From contig CAJQQR010000279.1 in the NCBI GenBank assembly GCA_905480545.1, forward strand, positions 1 through 32,941: a stretch of DNA of 32,941 nt, read 5' to 3'. The position numbers were made by a program, and so were the translations under genes. The notes below the pieces were generated by a model. That model saw only the letters and a list, made by a program, of their open reading frames with translations. It was not told the origin of the DNA and searched no databases. Source of the stretch: an uncultured Pirellulaceae bacterium. GTDB lineage: Bacteria; Planctomycetota; Planctomycetia; Pirellulales; Pirellulaceae. Shown one piece after another: positions 7,843 through 15,516 of the stretch (position 1 is its first letter; every line of letters starts with the position of its first letter).

Positions 7843-9651
7843 TTAGGTTCCTTCAACGATAATCATCGATTGATTCACATCAACATCGGATATCAATTGG
7901 GTTTTACCGTTGGGCCAACGAACACTGACAACACATTTTCCGGTGAATTCTCCCAATCCAAAAACCAGAATTTGCTGGTTCGACGATACGTAGCTGGATC
8001 CAGCGACCAACTCTTGAAAGAAGGGCTTCTTCGGATCATCGGTTGTGACCGAAACTTGAACGCCACGTCCGGCTCGGTTTGATTCGATCCCGATGAATTG
8101 CATTTTTAAGTAGCTTCCGCGCGGGGAATCATTTTGTAGCAAATTTGCGCGATCATTTTGATTGGAAACCAACAAATCCAAGTCGCCATCGTTATCGTAA
8201 TCACACGAAGAAACACCGCGTCCGAGAAACGTCTTCTTGAAATAGTCACCAGCTGTTTTTCGAGCGTCGCGGAAGCTTTTGCCGTCAAAACAAAAAATGG
8301 CTGGCTCCATTTTTAATTTGCCTTTGAAGCTGGGGGAGTTATTCACATGTCCTTGAGCGATAAAAATATCGGCCAACGAGTCGCAGTCGAAGTCACCCAT
8401 GATCGTTCCAAATCCAAGCCAAGGTTTGGTTGCCGTGTGCAAATCAACTTTCGCCGTGACGTCCTCGAAACCAATTTTCCCTTTGTTGGCATAGAGCGTA
8501 TTGGATTCCTCTGTGTAATGCGTCGAATAAATGTCGAGGAATCCGTTGCGGTCATAATCGAAAATTCCCAAGCCCATACTGGCTTGTGTTGATCCCCATC
8601 GCTCTACCGCGCAACCGGTCAGGCCGGCTTCTTCCTTGAAATTGCAATTTCCATCGTTGATATATAGAAAATTTGCGAGCGTATCGTTCGCCACATAAAC
8701 GTCGGGAAAGCCATCTCTGTTATAGTCCGCGATCGCTACAGCCAGAGCTTTGTTCCCTTCCGCAAACAGGCCTCGCATTTTTGATTCGTCACGAAACGTG
8801 CCGTCGCCATTGTTAAGATAGAAGGCGTCAGGCCAAGGCTGAGACTGGTTGGGATGGCAAATTGATGGATTGTTGTCTGCATCAGTGCAAATGATGGGGT
8901 CAAATCGGTCGTACTGTACGTAGTTGCAAACGTAGAGATCGAGGTCTCCGTCGAGGTCAAGGTCAGTCCATGCTGCGGAGGAACTCCAGCGTACGAGATC
9001 GCCCAGTCCCGTACTTTGGGTTGCATCCTGAAAGCTGCCATCTCCCATGTTTTTCCAAAATGTATTGACGCCGGCGTTGGTGACGTAGATGTCGTCGAAC
9101 CCGTCTTCGTCAAAATCACCGGTTGCAACCCCTTGGCTGTAGCCGTGTTCAGAGATGCTCGTAAGATTGGCAACCGCAACAAACTTGCCGCTGTCCAATT
9201 GCCGAAAAATTTCGTCATTGGGTTGCGTCGGTCCAGGTTGTGCCTCCGGATCGCCACCTTGAGTCATGTAAACGTCCTGAACACCGTCTAAGTCATAATC
9301 AAACCATCCGCTTCCGCCTCCTGTCGTTTCGACCATTAACGAGTAGCCAGTTTCGCCATTCTGGTAGACGAAGTTCAGGCCGGTTTTCTGATCGACCTCG
9401 TTGAATTTTACTTTTGGAGAAAAGTTTGATTTCTTTGCATCACCGCTACCCGACGTCTTCTTGCCGTTAAAACTAAACGCAGGCCCTTTCTTCTTTGGCT
9501 TTGCAGCCACCGATTTGGATGCGGACTGCTTCTTCGCCTTCGTCTCAACCGAGTCACCGTTGCCGTTACAGCCACTATAGGTAATTGTGACGGACGCTAA
9601 TGAAACGCCTAATAAAAATCGAAGCGTAACGCGTCTTCCTAAATTGATCAT
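7843..9651 (-). CDS. CRTAC1 family FG-GAP/ASPIC-UnbV lipoprotein
   Basis: A 602-residue exported protein. The N-terminus is a signal with a plausible lipobox (TYSGC, Cys28), so it is probably a lipoprotein. A basic and Ser/Lys-rich linker follows to about residue 75. The body has at least seven FG-GAP/VCBS-type repeats with calcium-binding loops, for example FDYDLDGVQD, GDFDEDGFDD, DLDLDGDLD, ADYNRDGFPD, FDYDRNGFLD and CDYDNDGDLD, which predicts a beta-propeller. The last 90 residues are an ASPIC/UnbV domain (SNRAGRGVQV to SVRWPNGK). The start ATG overlaps the TPR gene stop by ATGA, so the two are translationally coupled. CRTAC1 and TPR proteins are often paired in planctomycetes, but the function is not established. 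Confidence 0.9.
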   Translation of the reverse strand: MINLGRRVTLRFLLGVSLASVTITYSGCNGNGDSVETKAKKQSASKSVAAKPKKKGPAFSFNGKKTSGSGDAKKSNFSPKVKFNEVDQKTGLNFVYQNGETGYSLMVETTGGGSGWFDYDLDGVQDVYMTQGGDPEAQPGPTQPNDEIFRQLDSGKFVAVANLTSISEHGYSQGVATGDFDEDGFDDIYVTNAGVNTFWKNMGDGSFQDATQSTGLGDLVRWSSSAAWTDLDLDGDLDLYVCNYVQYDRFDPIICTDADNNPSICHPNQSQPWPDAFYLNNGDGTFRDESKMRGLFAEGNKALAVAIADYNRDGFPDVYVANDTLANFLYINDGNCNFKEEAGLTGCAVERWGSTQASMGLGIFDYDRNGFLDIYSTHYTEESNTLYANKGKIGFEDVTAKVDLHTATKPWLGFGTIMGDFDCDSLADIFIAQGHVNNSPSFKGKLKMEPAIFCFDGKSFRDARKTAGDYFKKTFLGRGVSSCDYDNDGDLDLLVSNQNDRANLLQNDSPRGSYLKMQFIGIESNRAGRGVQVSVTTDDPKKPFFQELVAGSSYVSSNQQILVFGLGEFTGKCVVSVRWPNGKTQLISDVDVNQSMIIVEGT

Positions 9652-10949
9652 CGCTGTTTTCTTTGCATTTCTTTGATAAGGTCGGAAAGCTTACTTGCCA
9701 CTTCGGCTTGCCCGCAGTCACGAATAAATTTCTCAATTTTCAATAGGACCTCGATCGGCAATTGGTCCGTTCGTGGCGCTTGAAGCACGTCTCGCTGGAT
9801 TTGCTTTCCAATGAATGAGATCGCTTGAATTCGTTTCAGCTCTTCTTTTTCTTCCAATTGACGTAGGACGCCGCTCAACTCATGCATGCATAGCCAATCG
9901 TAAGGATTTAATTCCAAGCAAGTCGTGTAGGCTTCTTTGGCTTCAGCCCATTGCTCGTGAAATGCATGGTACCAACCTTTGAATCGCCAAAAACGACTGT
10001 CATCATCGACGTTTGCTTTGACACCAGAAAGTAAATCTCGCACCGTTTCATCGTCAGCCAGAAACGCAGCTTGCGAAAGCTGCAAGGCAAGGAGTTCGAT
10101 GTTGTCGGGAAACTTTTTTGTAAGACTCTTCAGCAAGCCCTTGCGGTTAGCAAGCAATTCTTTCATCCGTGGATTTTCCGTCATGCTTTCGCTGTAACCC
10201 GCTGTTATTAAATGCACGGCGCTGGCGACCTGCAGATCTTCATTGTCGTTGGGGTATTTTTCTGCCCATTTTGCAACGACTTCGTAGCCGTTGGTAAACG
10301 TCAACCAGTCTGCGCCGACCAGGTAAACAAACGACTCCGGTGTTGCCGCCCCCAATTCAATTGCACGCATGGACTCGTTGATTAATTTTGCACGCTGAAC
10401 AGTCATCGCGTAGTAGAAATTTAAACGACGATGAGCTTCAACTGATGTCGGGTCTCGTTCTACCAATTGCTCGAAAATTTTCGCCGCGTCTTTGACCTCG
10501 CCGGAACGATATCGAATATCGCTCAGTTCTTGGAAGGCTAAAAACGGAGCATTCTCAGGGAGTTGTTTTAGGTAGGCAGCTAATTCCGTAGGGGTGCCGC
10601 CGTTCTCTTGGACGGCGGTGGCAGCATACATCCATGGCATGTAATTGTCGGGATCCCATGAAGCCCACTCGCGAGCTTTAATTTCAAGGGTGATCCAATC
10701 ACCCTTTTTCTTTGCGACCCGACATTCTTCTTCAAGCGTGGTGAGTTTATTTGATTCGTAAACCCATTTGCCCGCGTACAGCGTAAGGATCAATAACGCA
10801 AAGACCGAGGAAACCTTGACGTAAATCCAAATCCGGCGACGGGACTTTTCCCATTCGGTTACTTCCGGGTCGATATCTTCACGTTGCTTCTCTACGTCGT
10901 CCGTTTTTCGGTTCTTGTGAACAGCTTTTCGCTTGTTCTTCTGGCTCAC
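9648..10949 (-). CDS. TPR-repeat membrane protein
   Basis: A 433-residue protein starting at GTG 10949; no upstream ATG fits and no other Met occurs in the first 100 residues. The first 33 residues are very charged and rich in Lys and Arg. They are followed by one transmembrane segment (VSSVFALLILTLYAGKWVY, about residues 48-66), giving a signal anchor with the bulk outside the cytoplasm. The remainder is alpha-helical with tetratricopeptide-like repeats, clearest at GEVKDAAKIFEQLVERDPTS and EAKEAYTTCLELNPYDWL. It overlaps the CRTAC1 gene by four bases. The two probably act together at the cell envelope, with the TPR as a binding scaffold; that is inference from the pairing. Confidence 0.85.
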   Translation of the reverse strand: MSQKNKRKAVHKNRKTDDVEKQREDIDPEVTEWEKSRRRIWIYVKVSSVFALLILTLYAGKWVYESNKLTTLEEECRVAKKKGDWITLEIKAREWASWDPDNYMPWMYAATAVQENGGTPTELAAYLKQLPENAPFLAFQELSDIRYRSGEVKDAAKIFEQLVERDPTSVEAHRRLNFYYAMTVQRAKLINESMRAIELGAATPESFVYLVGADWLTFTNGYEVVAKWAEKYPNDNEDLQVASAVHLITAGYSESMTENPRMKELLANRKGLLKSLTKKFPDNIELLALQLSQAAFLADDETVRDLLSGVKANVDDDSRFWRFKGWYHAFHEQWAEAKEAYTTCLELNPYDWLCMHELSGVLRQLEEKEELKRIQAISFIGKQIQRDVLQAPRTDQLPIEVLLKIEKFIRDCGQAEVASKLSDLIKEMQRKQR

Positions 10950-10978
10950 TGTGTTGCCCGATATCCGTAAAAATTCGC

Positions 10979-11017
10979 AAAAAAAAAGATCGTCTTTGTA
11001 TTACGCAAAGACGATCT
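10979..11017 (-). terminator. Rho-independent terminator after the DUF1559 gene
   Basis: A perfect 12-bp stem, AGATCGTCTTTG (10987-10998) with CAAAGACGATCT (11006-11017), has a 7-base loop. On the minus strand it is followed by a run of eight U (10979-10986). It ends the lipoprotein/DUF1559 unit just before the TPR gene start. Confidence 0.9.
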
Positions 11018-11026
11018 CAATTGATC

Positions 11027-11048
11027 TTTAAGACGAGGGCGTCTTAAA
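11027..11048. other. Second hairpin between the DUF1559 stop and its terminator
   Basis: TTTAAGACG (11027-11035) pairs perfectly with CGTCTTAAA (11040-11048) around the tetraloop AGGG. It sits directly after the DUF1559 stop and before the terminator, so the transcript would end in two stacked hairpins. It may stabilise the 3' end. Confidence 0.6.
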
Positions 11049-11056
11049 CCTTTTTA

Positions 11057-12181
11057 CTACTGAATGCTGCCATCCGGTGGCAAGCCATCGTTTCGGCTTG
11101 ACATCGTGTAACGCTTGTAGTGAGTCATAACTTCGTTGTAGAAAGTTGCACTACCGTCGCACATGACAGCATTTGCACCCGCTGGGTGATTCGAACTCCA
11201 CTCATGACATCGGCGATCGTTGAATTGATCCCAAGCCGGGTTCTTGTCGTTCATTGGGTTACGCATGGTGTTGATTGCACCCAATGGGCACATCCAAGCT
11301 GAGTCGTCAGTGATTTGCTTGTCGCGACGACGCAATGATGGGTTAGGATAACCAGCCCAGTGCATGTCTTCGAAAGCCAAAACGGTGTTTGATGTACCAT
11401 CGGTGATCGCACCCATTTTAACCGAACCCCAGTAGTTAAATACGCCGTTAATACGACGATAATCGCCGTACCATTCGCCATTTACCCATGGAGTTCCACC
11501 ACCAAGACCCGTTCCACGATTGAACATGTCTGGCCAGTCCAATGGAGCTGAGTCAACAAAGTCTGGAACTCGTCCACAGTCTTTCCAACCGCCCCAAATG
11601 TGACCCATGTTACCAACGTAGTCGGTAATTCCACGCTCACGAAGCTTTGGCTCGTTGTCCCAGTTCGTGCCACCCCAGCGATAACCATAAACTTGGCCGC
11701 GAATTGCGGTCGAGTCATGACCCGATGATGGGCAGATGAAGTTAGGCTGACCAAGAACGCTCAAGTCAGCGTTGCGAGTGCCATCGTTGTTGACGTCCTC
11801 TTGGTTGGCGTGCCCTTCCAAAACGTTGAATTCAATTTGGTCGTACAGCGGCTGTTGTTCCATGTAAGGAAGCGCCATGACTAACCATGAAAAATAATTC
11901 CATTTGTTCGCTGGATATCCAGGGATTGGACGAGATGTGTCGAGGTTACCGTAGTTGTTACCTCCACCACTATTCCATGGAAATTTCTTTTGCGTGTCAT
12001 GATAATTCTGACACGCCAAACCAATCTGCTTTAGATTATTAACACATTGGGTTCGACGGGCTGCTTCACGGGCGGCTTGTACCGCTGGAAGTAGCAGTGC
12101 GATCAAGATTCCTATGATCGCGATTACGACGAGAAGCTCTACGAGTGTAAAACCTTTCGCCTTACAACTGCGTGCAGTCAT
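11057..12181 (-). CDS. DUF1559 protein with prepilin-type N-terminus
   Basis: A 374-residue DUF1559 (SBP_bac_10-like) protein, a large planctomycete-specific family of pseudopilin-like proteins. I choose ATG 12181 ([13 protein letters not shown]) over an upstream in-frame start at 12214, because AGGAG lies 8 bases ahead. The prepilin peptidase site is exact: KG followed by [20 protein letters not shown]. Cleavage after Gly would leave an N-terminal Phe with Glu at position 5. The family's C-terminal motif [19 protein letters not shown] is present. The protein should be inserted in the membrane and perhaps assembled into pilus-like fibres. It follows the small lipoprotein gene by about 95 bases and shares its promoter and terminator. 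Confidence 0.93.
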   Translation of the reverse strand: MTARSCKAKGFTLVELLVVIAIIGILIALLLPAVQAAREAARRTQCVNNLKQIGLACQNYHDTQKKFPWNSGGGNNYGNLDTSRPIPGYPANKWNYFSWLVMALPYMEQQPLYDQIEFNVLEGHANQEDVNNDGTRNADLSVLGQPNFICPSSGHDSTAIRGQVYGYRWGGTNWDNEPKLRERGITDYVGNMGHIWGGWKDCGRVPDFVDSAPLDWPDMFNRGTGLGGGTPWVNGEWYGDYRRINGVFNYWGSVKMGAITDGTSNTVLAFEDMHWAGYPNPSLRRRDKQITDDSAWMCPLGAINTMRNPMNDKNPAWDQFNDRRCHEWSSNHPAGANAVMCDGSATFYNEVMTHYKRYTMSSRNDGLPPDGSIQ

Positions 12182-12276
12182 GAAGGGAACTCCTAACAAG
12201 GGATAAAGAAACAAAAATGACTTAAAAAGTATTAATTACCGTCTTATTTATCTGCTGAGTGCAAAACTGTAAAATT

Positions 12277-12753
12277 TTATTCTGCAGGAATGTTGATTTC
12301 GAAATTCGAGTCAGCCTTATCGATGGTGACCTCGTAATCGGATGTTTTGTTGCTACCAAATCGCTCCGGTATTTTTCCAGACGACTTAGGTCCGGTTGAT
12401 TGTCCGTCGGTTCCTTCTTCCATTTTGTCCGCATCCATGTAATCAGCGCTATCGCTGCTCGTATCGACTACAACCACAACATACTTTCCTGGCATTACCC
12501 CATCGGTTGCCGTTTGCCCGGTGAAAAAAGTGATTTTGCCGTCAGCTGCAGTTGTCGCACTAGCTGACTGAAGGCCGCTGTCCGGCGACTTTGGAGACAA
12601 TGTCACCGAAATCCCTTCCCCAGCTGCTGCTCCGCCAATTTTGAGAACACCTGTAATTTTCACTGTCGATGGTCGTTTTCCACCACCACCGCATCCGCTC
12701 ATTGAAAGTGACAAAATTACTAATGGCAGAATGAATTTCGCTGTTTTGATCAT
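12277..12753 (-). CDS. Small lipoprotein, transthyretin-like fold suspected
   Basis: A 158-residue lipoprotein. The signal MIKTAKFILPLVILSLSMSGC ends in a lipobox with the lipidated Cys followed by GGGG. The mature part begins KITGVLKIGGAAAGEGISVTL and reads as a beta-rich, transthyretin/carboxypeptidase-regulatory-like domain (GVMPGKYVVVVVD is typical). A low-complexity Ser/Asp/Gly stretch comes before a C-terminal strand. Such proteins commonly sit next to DUF1559 genes in planctomycetes. AAGGAAG precedes the ATG by about 13 bases. It is the first gene of the unit and lies just behind a good promoter. The function is unknown; a partner or accessory role for the pseudopilin is plausible. Confidence 0.85.
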   Translation of the reverse strand: MIKTAKFILPLVILSLSMSGCGGGGKRPSTVKITGVLKIGGAAAGEGISVTLSPKSPDSGLQSASATTAADGKITFFTGQTATDGVMPGKYVVVVVDTSSDSADYMDADKMEEGTDGQSTGPKSSGKIPERFGSNKTSDYEVTIDKADSNFEINIPAE

Positions 12754-12789
12754 CCGTACGTGCTTCTTCCTTATTAATTAGTTTGACGA

Positions 12790-12799
12790 GGTAATTACC
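12790..12799. promoter_or_regulatory. Perfect 10-bp palindrome over the predicted start of transcription
   Basis: GGTAATTACC is self-complementary and lies right at the predicted +1 of the lipoprotein promoter, where a repressor would block initiation. Such a short palindrome can occur by chance. Confidence 0.35.
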
Positions 12800-12801
12800 T
12801 A

Positions 12802-12830
12802 TTTATCGACAACCACTGATTATCTGTCAA
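12802..12830 (-). promoter_or_regulatory. Sigma-70-type promoter of the lipoprotein/DUF1559 unit
   Basis: On the minus strand a perfect TTGACA (plus-strand 12825-12830) is followed after exactly 17 bases by GATAAA (12802-12807), four of six for -10. Transcription would start near 12795, about 40 bases ahead of the lipoprotein ATG. Confidence 0.65.
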
Positions 12831-12940
12831 AAATCTACCATAGTCAAGGAAACAATCGAACTTTTCGCCGGCACTTAACGGCGTCCGTTTTTCCTTAATC
12901 CTGTCCGATATTAAGATGTTTCATCGTTAAATAAATTCCG

Positions 12941-12984
12941 TTTTGGTCGGAGCTCACCTTCTACAGGTGGAACATCGACCAAAA
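12941..12984. other. Interrupted two-stem dyad, possible structured RNA or operator
   Basis: TTTTGGTCG (12941-12949) pairs with CGACCAAAA (12976-12984). Inside it, CACCT (12955-12959) pairs with AGGTG (12965-12969). The inner and outer stems are separated by an unequal internal loop. There is no U-run right after it on either strand, so it is not a classical terminator. Confidence 0.5.
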
Positions 12985-13487
12985 GGGCATTTTTAAGGAT
13001 GTTTGATCACGATAGATCCGCCCTTTGCAGAGCGATTTAACCGCCAATTTCGTAACGACCGTCACATCGTAATGGAATGAGGTGTTAAATAGCCGGATTT
13101 ATTCTCGAAAAAAACAAAATGAAAATGTTGATTTACAATTGTGTTCACGGATTTTTTTACGCTATTAAACTTGTACGTCGCTGAGCACCAAGTGTCCATT
13201 AAAAACTTAGTGAACTGACTGCATTTGGTTCACTCTTGCTCGATAACGCTATCGACCACATTCTGCTAACATCGAATGTGCCGAAACAGGTTTTCTGCAA
13301 TCTGCATCTTGTTGGTTCTTCTAAACTACGATGCGGAGTCGTAAAAGCGGTTTATCTTGAAAACGGCCTTCCGCGAATTGATGCACAAATGTTCGATTCA
13401 TGGACTGGATATTTCGGTTTCACAACCGGCTTCCGAAAAATCGCATATTTCGAACAACCTATATACTAGCCCGGATCGTTTGCCGCT

Positions 13488-14426
13488 GTGTTGTTTTCGA
13501 CGCTTCAATCGAATCTGAAAGCTTGGTGTGAGCATCATGGTTGTCCAACCATTCAATTTTTGTCGAATCGTTTGGATTTCGTTGCTTCAGCTCCCCCGGG
13601 TTTGAGGCCGGGCGACTGCCGCGACAGTCATGACACCCAAGTTGTTTTGAACCCTAGTCTTGTTTTTGTCGATTCGGCGACGACTGCGTCGGTCCTCGAG
13701 ACGCAGCTGGAAATTGCAGGGAAAATAAACCTGAATTGTCATACTGAAGAGCGGTTATTTACCGAACGATTTGAATGCCGTTTATACACGCAAAAGGCGA
13801 GTTTCAGCTGTCGAAAAGTATTTGCCAAGAGCTTCCTGATTAGGTCAAAAGTTTGGAATGCCTATGCACTGGAAACCACGGATCAAAGATATGTCGGCCC
13901 GAAAGCCGTTCAAGACATCTCTATTGGTACCTCGACTTCTCCGCGTGGTTGCTTTGATACGATAAAGCAGTGTCATCCTGAAGTAACGATTCAGTGGGAT
14001 CCGCAGATCGATTCTCAAATTGGAGATGCTATCAACCTGTCGGTGTGCAAAAGTCAACCGCTCCATAATTTTTTTGTCCGACAATTGACGGCATCGATCG
14101 ACGATCAGATCGTAGGCTCACTTTCGCTTCATATGGGAATCATAGACACAAGCCCATCAAGCTGGGTTGCAAGTCAGTCGACAAACCAAAGCACTACCCC
14201 TTCCAGCCTCTCGGCTGCCAACATTTACAACTTTTGTGTTCAGCCAGAATTTCGCAAGCAGGGAATTGGCACAAAGTTGATTCAAGCGGCTATAGAGTTT
14301 GGTCGTGTTCACGGAATATCGCATGTCGGTCTTTTTTGCGATCCTGAACGATCTGGTTTCTATCAGCGACTGGGCTTCAAATCGCTGGGCATTCTTGAAG
14401 AGTGGAGATCGTCCAGCTCATATTGA
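13488..14426 (+). CDS. GNAT-family N-acetyltransferase with unknown N-terminal region
   Basis: A 312-residue protein whose last 110 residues are a GNAT acyltransferase domain. The strand before motif A (IYNFCVQPEF), the acetyl-CoA pyrophosphate loop RKQGIG (256-261) and the late FYQRLGF motif are all visible. Residues 1 to about 180 are not recognised and are rich in cysteine (about nine). The first in-frame start is GTG 13488, but no ribosome binding site precedes it and an in-frame TAG lies only 19 bases upstream. The start is therefore uncertain. A Ser/Thr/Gln-rich insertion (222-241) interrupts the beginning of the GNAT fold. It is probably cytoplasmic, with an unknown substrate. It is followed by 242 bases before the next gene. 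Confidence 0.75.
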   Translation: MLFSTLQSNLKAWCEHHGCPTIQFLSNRLDFVASAPPGLRPGDCRDSHDTQVVLNPSLVFVDSATTASVLETQLEIAGKINLNCHTEERLFTERFECRLYTQKASFSCRKVFAKSFLIRSKVWNAYALETTDQRYVGPKAVQDISIGTSTSPRGCFDTIKQCHPEVTIQWDPQIDSQIGDAINLSVCKSQPLHNFFVRQLTASIDDQIVGSLSLHMGIIDTSPSSWVASQSTNQSTTPSSLSAANIYNFCVQPEFRKQGIGTKLIQAAIEFGRVHGISHVGLFCDPERSGFYQRLGFKSLGILEEWRSSSSY

Positions 14427-14611
14427 TCCTCCGGAACCGATAGCTGGCTCCCTGATTTGGCGAAACTCCAGCAATGCCATGACTGCATGCATTCATGTGT
14501 TCAAATTGAGGCTTTTTCATTATCCAGTCGATTTTTTCAATTCGCATCTCGAGACGAGATTGACACCGAGTTGAGTTTTTTTGTAAAAGAACTGGGCTTT
14601 GTCTAAAGATT

Positions 14612-14640
14612 TTGACATTTTTGGTCGGAGCCGCAATTTT
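14612..14640 (+). promoter_or_regulatory. Possible promoter of the flagellar export operon
   Basis: A perfect TTGACA at 14612-14617 is followed after 17 bases by AATTTT (14635-14640), which matches only three of six -10 positions. The start would lie about 22 bases ahead of ATG 14669. I found no convincing sigma-54 or sigma-28 promoter nearby. Confidence 0.3.
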
Positions 14641-14668
14641 TCCGCCAAATTCAAGCGTGGAGTCGGTC

Positions 14669-15490
14669 ATGGATGATCCTCGAATGCGATACAGCAAAAC
14701 AAAAAAACAAGGTCAGAATTTGACACGACCACTGCGCGTCGGATTGGTTGGCGCTCCGTGTTTTTGGAGTGGGATTGACTTCGAGAGTTGGAAGTCAGCG
14801 GGCGTTGAGCTGGGACTTGTTGCCTTTGTCGGCAACAGCGAAGCAAACCGGCAGGATTTTCTACTGATTGCCGATGAGGTCAATTCAAAACCGAGTCACA
14901 TCAAACAGCAAACGGTCAATGAGTTTCTCGTTCCTGAACTTTTGGTCAACCAATCGGACCTCAATTGGCTTGTTCCCTCAACATTGATTCAGTCCTATGA
15001 AAACGCAATCAACGCAGTTTCAGCTGAGGTTCATGAGGATCTGAAGCAGCATGGTGAGAATTATGTCGGTGCGGAGAAAGTGATCGCTAAGTATGGTACG
15101 GAGATCACACGTGTCGCGGGATTATTCGGAAAACCGCAACTTCACATCGAAAATGAAGCATTGCAATATTTGATTAATTCGCCCTGGCGGAATGCTCGGG
15201 AATTGGAATTTGCAATCGCCAGAATGGCATTTTACGCCAGTGATGACGTGCTTCGTGAGTCCTACGTGGTCGACAAAGTTTATGACTTTAGCACGTCGAT
15301 TCGAGGCGTATTCAACGCAAAAGAGTCAAAGCCACTTGTGAATCAGTTCATTTGGGATGTCGTCAATTCCAAATGCGTCAAAACGACTTTGGAGCTGCTG
15401 CGAACCAAGATTGAGGGAGTTCGCATCTCTCGCAGATTGAAACGCATTGCCAAGCCATCAGCGTCGGGTTCTCTTCGTAAAGCCGCGTAA
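14669..15490 (+). CDS. Sigma-54-activator-like fragment protein, first gene of export operon
   Basis: A 273-residue protein starting at ATG 14669, with TGGAG 6 bases upstream. Residues about 143-195 resemble the C-terminal lid of AAA+ sigma-54 activators: a helical ITRVAGLF segment, then NEALQYLINSPWRNARELEF and AIARMAFYASDDVL, matching the family's 'YPWPGNVRELENAIERAV' pattern. The Walker A and B motifs and the GAFTGA loop that contact ATP and sigma-54 are absent. The N-terminal 100 residues (PLRVGLVGAPCFWSGID onward) are not recognised. The basic tail (RISRRLKRIAKP) might bind nucleic acid or a partner. It lies 26 bases ahead of fliF, so it is cotranscribed. It may be a degenerate regulator recruited as an assembly or regulatory factor; this is inference. 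Confidence 0.6.
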   Translation: MDDPRMRYSKTKKQGQNLTRPLRVGLVGAPCFWSGIDFESWKSAGVELGLVAFVGNSEANRQDFLLIADEVNSKPSHIKQQTVNEFLVPELLVNQSDLNWLVPSTLIQSYENAINAVSAEVHEDLKQHGENYVGAEKVIAKYGTEITRVAGLFGKPQLHIENEALQYLINSPWRNARELEFAIARMAFYASDDVLRESYVVDKVYDFSTSIRGVFNAKESKPLVNQFIWDVVNSKCVKTTLELLRTKIEGVRISRRLKRIAKPSASGSLRKAA

Positions 15491-15516
15491 CAATTTTAAA
15501 AGTAGGTGCTCGGCGT

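Larger units (their letters stand above)
12754..13487. other. 734-bp divergent intergenic region
   Basis: No credible gene. It holds the minus-strand lipoprotein promoter, the palindrome at 12790, a small hairpin CGCCG/CGGCG (12866-12883) and a larger interrupted dyad at 12941-12984. The right half is AT-rich with poly-T stretches and contains a 77-codon open frame (13236-13469) that I do not accept as a gene. Confidence 0.6.

Noticed and set aside
8736-9257. A 173-codon open frame on the same strand as the CRTAC1 gene, in another frame
   Set aside because: It lies wholly inside the CRTAC1 gene, whose calcium-loop repeats are read in the accepted frame. The alternative frame has no recognisable motif.
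13236-13469. A 77-codon open frame ahead of and in frame with the GNAT gene
   Set aside because: It starts at TTG with no ribosome site, matches no family and lies in a promoter-like AT-rich spacer. It could be a broken extension of the GNAT gene, but nothing positive supports that.
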